Assembly (NCBI GenBank): GCA_028693815.1
Contig: JAQUUP010000014.1
Coordinates: 1 to 45,396, forward strand
DNA from: Candidatus Omnitrophota bacterium
GTDB lineage: Bacteria; Omnitrophota; Gorgyraeia; Zapsychrales; Aceulaceae
DNA length: 45,396 bases
Direction: 5' to 3'
The notes beneath the pieces were generated by a model. That model searched no databases, was not told where the DNA came from, and saw nothing but the letters and a program-made list of their open reading frames with translations. A program made the translations under genes and the position numbers. Each line of letters begins with the position of its first letter. The first letter of the stretch is position 1. Positions 27,001 to 35,215 of the stretch are shown piece after piece.

Positions 27001-29950
27001 ATGTATTGCCTGTTTGAACAATATCAACAGTAGAAGAAAAAGCAATCCCTGAATATTTATCGCTATTAGACTGACCTGCTTTCCAGCTGTCATAGTTCAA
27101 AGGCCCTGAAAGATTTACATAAATTTTTCCACCCTGAGTCTTAAAATGATCATCAAAGGCCCAATATCCACTAACGCCAATTTTTTGTCCATTGACTTTC
27201 CAAGTCTTGCCAACATACGCACGATATGGCCCAGGCTCTTGAGAAAGACGTGTTAAATCTTTTATTATCGAAGGGTTTTGGTGTCCCCGAATCAAACGAA
27301 GATCCCATCCTTTATTTTTATATTTCAAAGTATGTTGAATATCGCTTAGTTCACCATCGGTGTACATGCCGCTTGTAAAATATCCTTCGCTCATCCAAGA
27401 AAGGCTTGCGCCATTGCTAAACTTCCAATCTAAGACTCCAGTTGGCAGATATGAAGGCTGCTGAGCCCGAGCTGTCACTCTAACGCCCTCTCCTTGAATT
27501 TCCTTAACAACATCCGCTGAGTAATACCAAAGGCTAGGCGTAAGAGAAAATTGTTTGTTGCCACCAAATTTAAAAGATTGAACGCCAACGCCCAGACCAT
27601 AAGGATTCATTTTGTTATCCCAATTTAATTGCCCTGCAATCCAATAAGGTTGCCCAAAGACGTTATCCACATGAATCGTTAGCTGCCTTTGAAGATCCAT
27701 CTTTTGATCAGATAAACCATAGCGAAGACTACCATTTTGCTTAAGCTTTCCTGTCAATGTAATATCTCCAAGCCCGGTATTCGCGATATAAGCCTTAAGT
27801 TTAATATCACCGCCCTTACCCACCCAGTAACTCTCGTCATCTTTAACCTTGAATTCTGTTTCCCATTTTCTCTCAAACGAAAAACTAATTTTTCGTTCTT
27901 CTTTTTTTAGCTCATTAAGCTGACTTTGAAGCTCTGCGATGAGTTGATCGTCTTCTGTTGAATTTAAGTTTTCAATCTCAACAATTGTTTTTTCCAAATC
28001 ATCAATATGTGCTTGAAGACTGTCGATCCTTTTTATCAAATCTTGATTCTGCACTAAGAATTTTTGATAAACTTCTGAATTTTCAAAACTCTCTTGATCA
28101 TCATCAGGATCAGGCTCAAAATCATCATCGTCTCCTGGATCTCCACCATATATAGGCTTTCTATCAAGATTGCCTTGCAGACTGCCATTACCTTCTGGCC
28201 CATACCCACCACCTTGGCTTTCATAGCTAGTCTGATTACCACCATCTTGAAAATTACCTTGCGCATATTGCGATTGAGAATGATCATAAGAAACCTCATT
28301 TGATTTTCCGTATTTTGCACTAACTTCTTGAGCAATAGATTGCGCTTTTTGTGGCGAGATTTGATTAATCTCTCTTGGAATATAAATCGTATCACCAGGA
28401 TATACTGTATAATCTGGGCTATTAGCTCCATTGATTTCGGCCATACGCTCAATAAAATCATAATAGATTTTTGTTCCGACCTTAACATCAAGACCAAGAT
28501 CTTCAGCATGAACCAAAACATCTTGAGCCATTCCAGAGTAAGTATATTTTGCCGGATCAGAATTCTCCTGCCATTTCCCATCAACAACAATATAGTTCAT
28601 TCCATCTTCAGCCATCTCAATTTTATGGCCGTGTTTCTCCCCCTGGATGACATTTGGGTTTCCGGCAAACACATTTGAAAACGGCATAAAAACACTTAAA
28701 AAAACTGCAAATGCTGCAGCCGTTAAATATTTTCTAAGACCCTTGGTAGGCTTTTTAGAAAAAGACGAAGAACTCGCCATTTGAGGGGCAAGATGAATCT
28801 TTCCAATTAAAGGTTTCTGAAAATTTGATTGAATCATGTTCGATGAGGCGTAACTCGCATCTCTTCGCTCCATCCATTGATCGGATTCTGAACTTAAAAA
28901 TCCACCTGAAAAATATTTGCGCGCAATATTTCTTTTTGTTAGCGGATCCTGCTCAACTTTAACAAAATCATAAACACCTTTTTTAAATGCCTCAAGATAA
29001 AGATCATAAATTTTATCCACTGTGCTTTTATCTTCAAGATCAATACCTTTGGTTTTGCTTTGATCAGCATAAACGTTTGCCAAAATAGAATTCTTTAAGG
29101 CCTTCTTAAACCATGTAGCCAAAATTAAAGAATGAAAAATCTGACGAAGCTGTTTGAAGTTCTTGCCTTCGTTAACCTCTTTTTCAATCGCAGGTAAAAC
29201 AATTTCTTTAACAATTTGAGAAGCCACTTGATTTGTCGTTCGCGTCTCTGCTTGTGATCGCGAAGCAATGCCAATATCATTATTATTTAAATTATTATGC
29301 AAGGCTAAATAATCTTGCTCAAGCATAACCTTAAGATGACTTTCTCCAATCACAACACCATTTTCTGTTTCATAAACAACAGCTTTTTCAGGGACAATCC
29401 AAACTTTATTAAACGTGTTAACAGGAATCTCTGTAGTTTGATATTGCTTATAAGCTTCTTTGTAAACTTTATCCCAAAATTTTCTTCCTAGCTCATCTTC
29501 TGGATAAATCAAAGATGCAGTAATTTGTTTGAGCAAATAATCTTGAGCCAAAAGATCTCGACCGATAATTGTTTGACGTAGACTATCTTCAACAATGCGG
29601 TCTTCTTCGTACGGCGAAAGATTAACCCAGATATCTTTTTCGGGAATCGTCATCGACGCAAGAAAATATTGGACAAGCTTTTGCGTTTCAACCTCGAGAC
29701 CTTGACGATCAAGCCGTTCATCTCCTGAATCAATAATAAAATCAATTTCAAGTGGGTTTTCTGGATAAACGCGCAAGCCCTGAAAAATAATCGGCGTAAA
29801 CTCAGGTGTTAAGAAAACCATAGCTCCCGGTTGGGGTAAATTAAAAATTGCCTGTGCGTACGCAGGACTCGGGCAAACTTGAAGACAAAAAAAGATTGCC
29901 AAAATTATCTCACCTAAAACATTTTTAAATTTCTTTTTAAAGAATATCAT
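24080..29950 (-). CDS. Giant envelope protein: shared N-domain, outer-membrane barrel, globular region, GGIDL tail
   Basis: 1956 residues. Signal peptide at 1-33 (cleavage after AYAQ); shared N-domain ~35-350 (IWVNLSPYEEDRI, IPVNTFNKVWIVP, YFSGG); second hydrophobic, signal-like segment at 408-429 (ends NVFAG). There is a LysM-like fragment (YTVYPGDTIYIP, about 514-525), an acidic Gly/Asp linker at ~600-620 and a coiled coil at ~628-690. Residues ~695-1208 have alternating aromatic/hydrophobic strands with Gly and Asn turns, the look of an outer-membrane beta-barrel. Residues ~1240-1470 and 1560-1850 look like soluble alpha/beta domains; LQTFLKSQGFIDLDL suggests a GNAT-like acyltransferase, uncertain. 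The tail starts GGIDL at 1889. GAGGGAAG precedes the ATG. Confidence 0.82.
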   Translation of the reverse strand: MIFFKKKFKNVLGEIILAIFFCLQVCPSPAYAQAIFNLPQPGAMVFLTPEFTPIIFQGLRVYPENPLEIDFIIDSGDERLDRQGLEVETQKLVQYFLASMTIPEKDIWVNLSPYEEDRIVEDSLRQTIIGRDLLAQDYLLKQITASLIYPEDELGRKFWDKVYKEAYKQYQTTEIPVNTFNKVWIVPEKAVVYETENGVVIGESHLKVMLEQDYLALHNNLNNNDIGIASRSQAETRTTNQVASQIVKEIVLPAIEKEVNEGKNFKQLRQIFHSLILATWFKKALKNSILANVYADQSKTKGIDLEDKSTVDKIYDLYLEAFKKGVYDFVKVEQDPLTKRNIARKYFSGGFLSSESDQWMERRDASYASSNMIQSNFQKPLIGKIHLAPQMASSSSFSKKPTKGLRKYLTAAAFAVFLSVFMPFSNVFAGNPNVIQGEKHGHKIEMAEDGMNYIVVDGKWQENSDPAKYTYSGMAQDVLVHAEDLGLDVKVGTKIYYDFIERMAEINGANSPDYTVYPGDTIYIPREINQISPQKAQSIAQEVSAKYGKSNEVSYDHSQSQYAQGNFQDGGNQTSYESQGGGYGPEGNGSLQGNLDRKPIYGGDPGDDDDFEPDPDDDQESFENSEVYQKFLVQNQDLIKRIDSLQAHIDDLEKTIVEIENLNSTEDDQLIAELQSQLNELKKEERKISFSFERKWETEFKVKDDESYWVGKGGDIKLKAYIANTGLGDITLTGKLKQNGSLRYGLSDQKMDLQRQLTIHVDNVFGQPYWIAGQLNWDNKMNPYGLGVGVQSFKFGGNKQFSLTPSLWYYSADVVKEIQGEGVRVTARAQQPSYLPTGVLDWKFSNGASLSWMSEGYFTSGMYTDGELSDIQHTLKYKNKGWDLRLIRGHQNPSIIKDLTRLSQEPGPYRAYVGKTWKVNGQKIGVSGYWAFDDHFKTQGGKIYVNLSGPLNYDSWKAGQSNSDKYSGIAFSSTVDIVQTGNTFFETGSPTGAVGDVAVGGNIGNLYVGFTGDYAASGGDLGSMKGYFTNPALELEYTLPLDGAVDNIHAGVRNGQLRAGVTFLDLDISSDGRFNIEQLNVNAWSLSDSDSSSTKRLIPEFNAVATYALSDKVFLQAEPTAIYSQDKLHLAGALSLMYKNYGIEGAKTFGPDNYSAYSMGYLPYPYDFRIGPVINFHNTSFGAYYSKDHSGQDFFGARVKVNINTRDGRSKKGEKRYKPGNGEPIDAFKKQKKDNRRDKIESASSSLLSRENLFGESQLSLWKEFKSKINEPYLFYISAAGSKNAVFQEVKDRISDLVKDHKNQAVYICLKVEVSGGVRHVATVDYLSVFEKNNYENLKDLLSGAETMQNKHMFFVELTHANTINNSSIILGNFYLSSQEENKLQKNGFGTQVFNNFAGIIKKEIPNCVIQTFDTSENLWTTRRFEENFDRVFLSDSYLLAGITRNPQINARDIKIESIENLAIESFKKSRVSSVLDEKYKEFPMHTLKKQKFNEEPDVMNKSDVDDIIKQYMIEIRKPENFKDLAFLFEDWLPEEDFLKKHSFLYNFVPWRNRLGITKWSEQIADVIYQRFLEAFNREQDELSVIYDGKNGNRVKRQELRKKNADQVALAHNIEVEVEVAGAPESKIQGNMPKKDLGEISKSRVNEIVSDDNLQTYGLSFVSENQSGKNKTEKRIDHKGREYFVQTLIRLADIEKYLEKGTQGGMQYLTPGPWFKILNSSTMKTASGFLIGIETQREEGDKKLQGFAYVKRIALGVKDGKVNFSSSSKKKVYILELLGDRELLDQSETWSETVLAELIRINSEDKDIQKDAKGIIFIYTGSLSDKSTKIDMLQTFLKSQGFIDLDLTGLPSDFASRVRPRSPFQLSKDAAERFYRGHKPRVSSSAIKGGIDLRNANYLSTQSTSTPILRVPQNEQFINLYNAQGFVPIIINIAPLINFNLYSFLNFSSIIQLATR

Positions 29951-30285
29951 ACACTTCCCTCTTTCTCATTTTTCTTTAACTAAAGATTACATCAGGAAAG
30001 TGAAATATTCATTAATCTCATGTGACAAATAAGGAAATTTTAATTATCTATAAATATATAGAAATAAAGAACTTACATTCTAAAGCAAACTTTAGATTAA
30101 CTTTAAACAAGATAAAAACCCTGTAATGTCAGAAAGGTAACTATTCGCGCCTTTGCAACCATTGATCTTAATTGTTCTTTAAGAATTTATAAAGTTTAAA
30201 GTGCGATTAAAGAAAGCTCGAAATCTAAAAGAAATCTTCGCCTATAGGGCAGGTCTTTAATTTTTCCCAAAAAGATGATAATTAA
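29951..30285. other. Intergenic region between the giant and U32-type genes
   Basis: 335 AT-rich bases containing no convincing gene. It should hold the promoter of the giant operon on the minus strand, but I see no clear -35/-10 pair. A perfect 7-base hairpin, TCTAAAG-CAAA-CTTTAGA, is at 30079-30096, with no U-tract. The right-hand 220-bp direct repeat begins just beyond, at 30298. Confidence 0.5.
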
Positions 30286-31527
30286 TTAGAATTGTTTCTT
30301 TTTCCAAAGAAACACTTTATCTTTTGGGCGGACGATAAAGGGCAGCTTAATTCCAGCAGCCTCTCCTTTTTTGACCTCTTGAATGGATTCATGATCAGTT
30401 TGCATTTCAGAAACTTTGCAACGATAAGCAGGTGTTTTTTCTCCTAAAAAAAGGATGGTATCGCCTTCTTTTATGCTTCCTGTGCGAACACGAATATCAG
30501 CAACACTCAAATTCTTATAAAATTTCTTAACTTCTCCAACATAAACTTTTTCAAATGTGTGCCCAAGACCTTTGCTCATATCTTTCGCTTGCGGTGTGCC
30601 AAAATAAAATCCAGATGAAAAACCTCGATTATAAACTTCTGCGAGCTCTTTTCTTAGATCTTTTTTAAGCGACGCATTTAGCTTCTTGTTAAAATATGCA
30701 TCAATCGCCCGACGATAAACATTTGACGTTACTGCAATATATTCCGGCGAGCGCATACGCCCTTCAATCTTAAGGCTATGGATTCCTGATTTAATCAAGT
30801 CATCAATAAAATCAATCGTGCACAAATCTTTTGGGCTTAACACATAATCTTTACCCAAAATATACTCTGACTCATTATCAACATCTTTAATCACAAACTC
30901 TCTTCGGCAAGGCTGAAGGCACTCTCCTCGATTTGCTGACTTATCAAAAGTAAGCTCGGACATAAAACATCGACCAGAAATGCTAACGCACATTGCCCCA
31001 TGAATAAAAGTTTCAATCTCACAATCAATTTTTTCCTTTTTAATCTGTGACGTAATTTTCTTAATATCGTCTAAGGTGCATTCTCTTGCCAAAACAACGC
31101 GCTTAACGCCAAGTTGAGTATAAAATTTTATTGCTTCTATGTTGGAAACGCTCGCCTGTGTCGAAAGATGAACCTTTAAGCCCATCTGCTTAGCCAAAGA
31201 CAAAACAGCCATGTCCCATAAAATGACCGCATCAACCTTTGCTTTTTTTGCCTCAGCAAGAATTTTTTTAACCTTTAAAATATCATCATTCTTAATAACA
31301 ACATTAAGAGTCAAATATCCCTTTTTTTTATATTCACGCAAAAACGCCATAACCTTTTTAATTTCCAAAAGATCGAAATTACTCGCAAGATTGCGCATGT
31401 TTAAACCCTTAACGCCAAAAAATACACCGTCAGCTCCATTTTGAACGGCCGCGATTAAGCTCGGCCAATTTCCGGCCGGAGCAATCAATTCAGGTTTTTT
31501 AAGATTGTTTTTGATCTCTCGAGGCAT
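30286..31527 (-). CDS. Peptidase U32 family protein (TrhP/YrrO-like)
   Basis: Members of this family with the Cys-rich signature include tRNA 5-hydroxyuridine (TrhP/YegQ) and rRNA hydroxylation proteins; 'peptidase' reflects an older assignment. The 413 residues show the TIM-barrel start (PELIAPAGNWPSLIAAVQNG), the signature E-x-F-x-HGAMCVSISGRCFMS and ANRGECLQPCRR (four Cys for an iron-sulfur or metal site), KDLCTIDFIDDLIKSGI, and a C-terminal RNA-binding-like domain (about 330-410). The TrhP identity is by size and C-terminal domain. It starts three bases after the preceding gene, with AAAGGAG inside that gene. Its 3' end is duplicated at 16580-16827. Confidence 0.85.
   Translation of the reverse strand: MPREIKNNLKKPELIAPAGNWPSLIAAVQNGADGVFFGVKGLNMRNLASNFDLLEIKKVMAFLREYKKKGYLTLNVVIKNDDILKVKKILAEAKKAKVDAVILWDMAVLSLAKQMGLKVHLSTQASVSNIEAIKFYTQLGVKRVVLARECTLDDIKKITSQIKKEKIDCEIETFIHGAMCVSISGRCFMSELTFDKSANRGECLQPCRREFVIKDVDNESEYILGKDYVLSPKDLCTIDFIDDLIKSGIHSLKIEGRMRSPEYIAVTSNVYRRAIDAYFNKKLNASLKKDLRKELAEVYNRGFSSGFYFGTPQAKDMSKGLGHTFEKVYVGEVKKFYKNLSVADIRVRTGSIKEGDTILFLGEKTPAYRCKVSEMQTDHESIQEVKKGEAAGIKLPFIVRPKDKVFLWKKKQF
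30298..30517 (-). repeat. 220-bp direct repeat, right copy (U32 3' end, intact gene)
   Basis: Right-hand partner of 16595-16814; see that entry for the mismatch count. This copy is in the reading frame of the intact U32-type gene, covering roughly its last 75 codons. Confidence 0.85.
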
Positions 31528-31530
31528 TTT

Positions 31531-33267
31531 TTAAGGCTCCTTTCTCGAGAGATCATCCTGAAGGCCGGAGGTCTCAGGACTGGCTTTTAAATATTCTAAA
31601 GGGCCACCTGGCCCATATAATGTTGTCGTATCAACGACCAAGGAATTCTCTGGAAATTTTTCCATATCTTTTAGAGTTCTTGATTGAATGTCTAAACTTA
31701 GCACAAAAGGATTTCTTTTCTGTTCATCGCCAATCGCACACAAAAATCGATCTTTTTCAAAATCAAACTTTATTCCAATAAAAAAATACTCTTTTCTTAA
31801 AACATCGCGAAGGGCTCCAACAAAAAAACCAAATCGATCTTGTGGAGCATTGCTTGTCTGAAAACCAAATTCATCATAACGCTCTTTTAAAACTCCAGAA
31901 CCAGGATGAACTAAATAAATCTGCTGATCTCGATCAAGATTCTTGCTGGCCAATTGCTTTTTAAAAAACTCAAACTCAACATGATTAGGATAAGCAATAA
32001 ATTGATAAATATTTCTCTGCGAAAGAAATGTTCCCATCAAAACAATAAGAAGTAAAATACTCCCAGCAAGCACTTTCTTTCTTGGCAAAGAAAACACACC
32101 CATCCATTGCTTGAAACTCCAAAACAAAAGGCACATAATCAAAAAAACAGGCCCAAGGCAACAACGATAAAAAGGAGCCTTTCCAGGCCAAAGTAAATTC
32201 GGCAAAAAAGAAAGAAAAAAAAGCGGAACAAACGCACCTACCCTCCACGCAAAATGAACAAATATCTCTTTGCCGAAAAATCCTTCTTCTTTTAAATCTC
32301 TAAAAAAAACAAATCCAAAATAGCTCAGGCTGCCCACAATAATAATTAAAACACCTATGGCAATCGCTACGCTAGGATAAACATTCCATAAATTTAAACT
32401 ATTGACCAACGGCTCTTGAGCAAACCAAATCAATTTTTGCCAAAGCGAAAAAGACATGTCGTAAGGATTATATCCTTTTTGTGCAGAAGCCAACAAAAAC
32501 TGTTTGGCAATTTGGAGAAGTCCTGCATAAAATACCATCGATGTCATCCCGATCCCATAATAAAAAATGATCTGCCTCTTAACTCGCGCAAAATTCTCTT
32601 TTTTAGAAAAAAGGATCACTGGCCCCAAAAGAGCCCAATAAAAAACAGCAACCGATTGATAAATCGATAACGCTAAAACAAAGAGAAAAACAGAAAAGAA
32701 TATCCAGGCATATTTTAGAATTTTTGAAGAAAAAACTTTTTGTGCAGACTGATAGGCAAGAAATCCGGATCCAATAGAAATAAACAACGCAATGGCATGA
32801 AAGAAAATACCAGCATAAGAAACAACAATCTCAAAATACGGCAACGTAAACACAATCAAAACAAAGAATAAAGATTCCTGAAAACTTAACAATCGACGAT
32901 GATACCAGCGAACTAGGAACAAAGCACACATACTTAGAATAAAAAAAGTAAAATAACGAAGCAATGTTAGCTGCGCAACAGTGTTAACAATCAAAGTCGC
33001 ATACTCAAGAATAAAAGCTCCAACAAAACGACCAGAAGAAAAATTAAAAGAAAAACATCCATAAGCTTTGTATGTCCAATGATTAAGAAAAAACAATATG
33101 TCATCATGATGAATGTATCCAAGTCGTAACGCCGGAGAATAAGCAAAATACAAACAACTCACAATCAAGCCCAAAGTAAAAACACCCTGCACCAAAGGAT
33201 GCCTATTAACAAAAAAGGCAATCGTCCTGTTAAAATACTTCTCTAAAGAAGCTGAAATCTTTTTCAT
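31531..33267 (-). CDS. Polytopic membrane glycosyltransferase-like protein (GtrII-like), copy 2
   Basis: About 577 residues with ten or more membrane helices. I set the start at 33267 because GAGAGAAG lies just upstream; the longer frame from 33294 has none. After the first helix comes YIHHDDILFFLNHW, an acidic pair in the first outer loop as in GT-C/GtrII-type sugar transferases, which use polyprenyl-phosphate sugars at the membrane. It is a paralog of the next upstream gene: same topology, the same DILFF/ELNFF loop and the same C-terminal PGGPLEYLK. It lies 66 bases downstream of that gene and is followed three bases later by the U32-type gene. The acceptor is unknown, perhaps a surface polysaccharide. 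Confidence 0.75.
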   Translation of the reverse strand: MKKISASLEKYFNRTIAFFVNRHPLVQGVFTLGLIVSCLYFAYSPALRLGYIHHDDILFFLNHWTYKAYGCFSFNFSSGRFVGAFILEYATLIVNTVAQLTLLRYFTFFILSMCALFLVRWYHRRLLSFQESLFFVLIVFTLPYFEIVVSYAGIFFHAIALFISIGSGFLAYQSAQKVFSSKILKYAWIFFSVFLFVLALSIYQSVAVFYWALLGPVILFSKKENFARVKRQIIFYYGIGMTSMVFYAGLLQIAKQFLLASAQKGYNPYDMSFSLWQKLIWFAQEPLVNSLNLWNVYPSVAIAIGVLIIIVGSLSYFGFVFFRDLKEEGFFGKEIFVHFAWRVGAFVPLFFLSFLPNLLWPGKAPFYRCCLGPVFLIMCLLFWSFKQWMGVFSLPRKKVLAGSILLLIVLMGTFLSQRNIYQFIAYPNHVEFEFFKKQLASKNLDRDQQIYLVHPGSGVLKERYDEFGFQTSNAPQDRFGFFVGALRDVLRKEYFFIGIKFDFEKDRFLCAIGDEQKRNPFVLSLDIQSRTLKDMEKFPENSLVVDTTTLYGPGGPLEYLKASPETSGLQDDLSRKEP

Positions 33268-33333
33268 ACTTCTCTCTTTTTTTATAATAGCCATGATTGC
33301 AAAATCATTAACTGCCGTTTTGACACAAACCTT

Positions 33334-34962
33334 TTAATTTTTCGTAGGTAATTTTAAATATTCTAGCGGGCCACCTGGATTATACAGCCTCGTCATATCA
33401 ACTACAATAGTCGGCTGATCAAACAAAAGAGGCTCTCCGGCTAGCGAGCTCGAAATAACTTTCTTAAACGCGAATCCCCTCTTTGAATCATTCTTATAGG
33501 TAAAAAGGTACTCCGCCTCCTGCTTTTCATAATCAAAGAAAATCCCAAGGACATTTAAGTCCTCCTTTAAAGTTTCAATATAACCACAAAATACCAACCC
33601 TAATCGGTTCTGAATCAAGTTTGCCGATAAAAATCCAAACTCATCCTGATATGCTTGTAACTTATCTTTTTCTGAATGAATGATATGCACTCTGTCATAC
33701 TCATAGAAATTATTTCGCAAAACACTCTTCATCACATCCACCTGAATAAATCCCGGATAAACAATATATCGAAAAACATTTTTACAAGCCTTTAAGAGTC
33801 CGAAAATCATTAACCCCATTAAAATAAATGTAAAAACATTCTTTTGATGTTTCTTTATGATTTTCGTCCAGCACCAAATAAGCCATATCATTACACCTAA
33901 GACAATTGTCGTTGGTCCAGACAAACAACGATAAAAGGAAGAATTTCCTGACGACAAAAGATTTGGCAAAAAACTAAGCAACAACAAAACAAAGAATATG
34001 CAAGTCAATAATGCTATTTTAGCTCCAACTTCTTTTAAATTCTTATCTTTGCGAGCTTTCTGTATGCGCCATAAAAAAACACCCAAAGCTAATGTAAAAA
34101 TAAACCCACCCCAAAAAAGAGCATAATCTTTCTTTGGAAAAACATTCCAAAAATTTAAACAAACAACAAAAACTTCAGAAAAAAACCACTGTATTTTTCC
34201 AAAATAATCGGTCGTCACATGATACGGATTATAAGCGCCTTCAAGCTGCATAAGATTGCCTTTAACACTCTGCAAAATAACAAAATAAAACCCAAGAGAA
34301 CCAAATCCTGCCACAAAGAAATTAATCAAACGTTGTTTTGTATTCTCAAAATCACTTAAAGAGGAAAAAAGAATAAGAAAAGCAGGAATCACCCAAAAAA
34401 TAACAGCCGAAGGCTGATACACCATTAATGCAGCAATAAACAAAACAACAGAAACAACAAACTCTCTTGTCCTTAACCGACTCAAGAAGTTTCCAGCAAT
34501 GGGAATTTTATGTGCCCATATACCTGATAAAAGCCCAACCCAAAGAGCTGTTGAGTTGTTAAATCCCGCTGCAAAAGAAGCCATAATCTCAAAAGAAGGT
34601 AACGTGAAGATCAAAACACTTAAAATAAACGCATCTCGCTTTGATAAAAAATTATTTTTAAACCAACACATCAAAATGCTTGCCGCCACAAAAAGCTGAA
34701 CAACCATAAAAAAGCGAGCAACCTTTAGCCCATCTAAGGAATTGACAAGATAATTAAGCGATGTCGCGATATAAGCCCCAATAAAACGGCCCATGGCTAA
34801 CACAAAATCTTTAACCGAATGGATAATAAACTTCTTTCCATAAAGAAAAAAGTTTAATTCGTCATGATGAGCATAATCATAACGAAAAACAGTGTTGTAG
34901 CAAAGTGCTAGAAGTGCAAAAATACCTAAATAAGGAAGGATAATTTTTATTTTATTTTTCAT
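33334..34962 (-). CDS. Polytopic membrane glycosyltransferase-like protein (GtrII-like), copy 1
   Basis: 542 residues with ten or more membrane helices. The first loop, YDYAHHDELNFFLYG, carries the acidic pair typical of GT-C enzymes, and GRFIGAYIATSLNYLVNSLDG matches the corresponding GRFVGAFILEY segment of its neighbour. The soluble C-terminal ~120 residues contain IHSEKDKLQAYQDEFGF, a counterpart of VHPGSGVLKERYDEFGF in copy 2, and end PGGPLEYLKL. Sequence similarity to copy 2 is moderate, so the duplication is old. It is the first gene of this minus-strand group, with 253 bases between its start and the end of the large gene upstream. The substrate is unknown. Confidence 0.75.
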   Translation of the reverse strand: MKNKIKIILPYLGIFALLALCYNTVFRYDYAHHDELNFFLYGKKFIIHSVKDFVLAMGRFIGAYIATSLNYLVNSLDGLKVARFFMVVQLFVAASILMCWFKNNFLSKRDAFILSVLIFTLPSFEIMASFAAGFNNSTALWVGLLSGIWAHKIPIAGNFLSRLRTREFVVSVVLFIAALMVYQPSAVIFWVIPAFLILFSSLSDFENTKQRLINFFVAGFGSLGFYFVILQSVKGNLMQLEGAYNPYHVTTDYFGKIQWFFSEVFVVCLNFWNVFPKKDYALFWGGFIFTLALGVFLWRIQKARKDKNLKEVGAKIALLTCIFFVLLLLSFLPNLLSSGNSSFYRCLSGPTTIVLGVMIWLIWCWTKIIKKHQKNVFTFILMGLMIFGLLKACKNVFRYIVYPGFIQVDVMKSVLRNNFYEYDRVHIIHSEKDKLQAYQDEFGFLSANLIQNRLGLVFCGYIETLKEDLNVLGIFFDYEKQEAEYLFTYKNDSKRGFAFKKVISSSLAGEPLLFDQPTIVVDMTRLYNPGGPLEYLKLPTKN

Positions 34963-35215
34963 AAGTAGTAATATTGATAATATTATTCTATCGGAATATT
35001 TCAGAAAAGAAACAGCAAAGTTTAAAGATAATGAACGTCTTGCTCTGGTTAAAAAACCAAAAAATCGTCAACCGTCACGCGTGTTAGGCCCATCCCTAGC
35101 AAAGCAAATAAGCTCAGAAACAAAGATATCCTTGTTTTTACCATAAAAGAAATATAACGGAAAACTAAAATAAACAAAAAAAATACAGAGCTTCTCCCAG
35201 CAAAAACACTCCTAA
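34963..35215. other. Intergenic region, possible promoter of the GtrII-like operon
   Basis: 253 bases between two minus-strand genes. A short GGTT-AAAAA-ACC hairpin (near 35048) and a CACGCGTG palindrome (near 35078) are visible. I see no strong -10/-35 and no clear terminator with a U-tract after the large gene. Confidence 0.35.

Noticed and set aside
28054-28590. 178-residue minus-strand frame inside the 1956-residue giant
   Set aside because: Out-of-frame shadow of the giant gene; repetitive Met/Ile-rich composition and no ribosome binding site.
30079-30096. Hairpin TCTAAAG-CTTTAGA as a terminator
   Set aside because: Seven AT-rich pairs without a U-tract; too weak to call.
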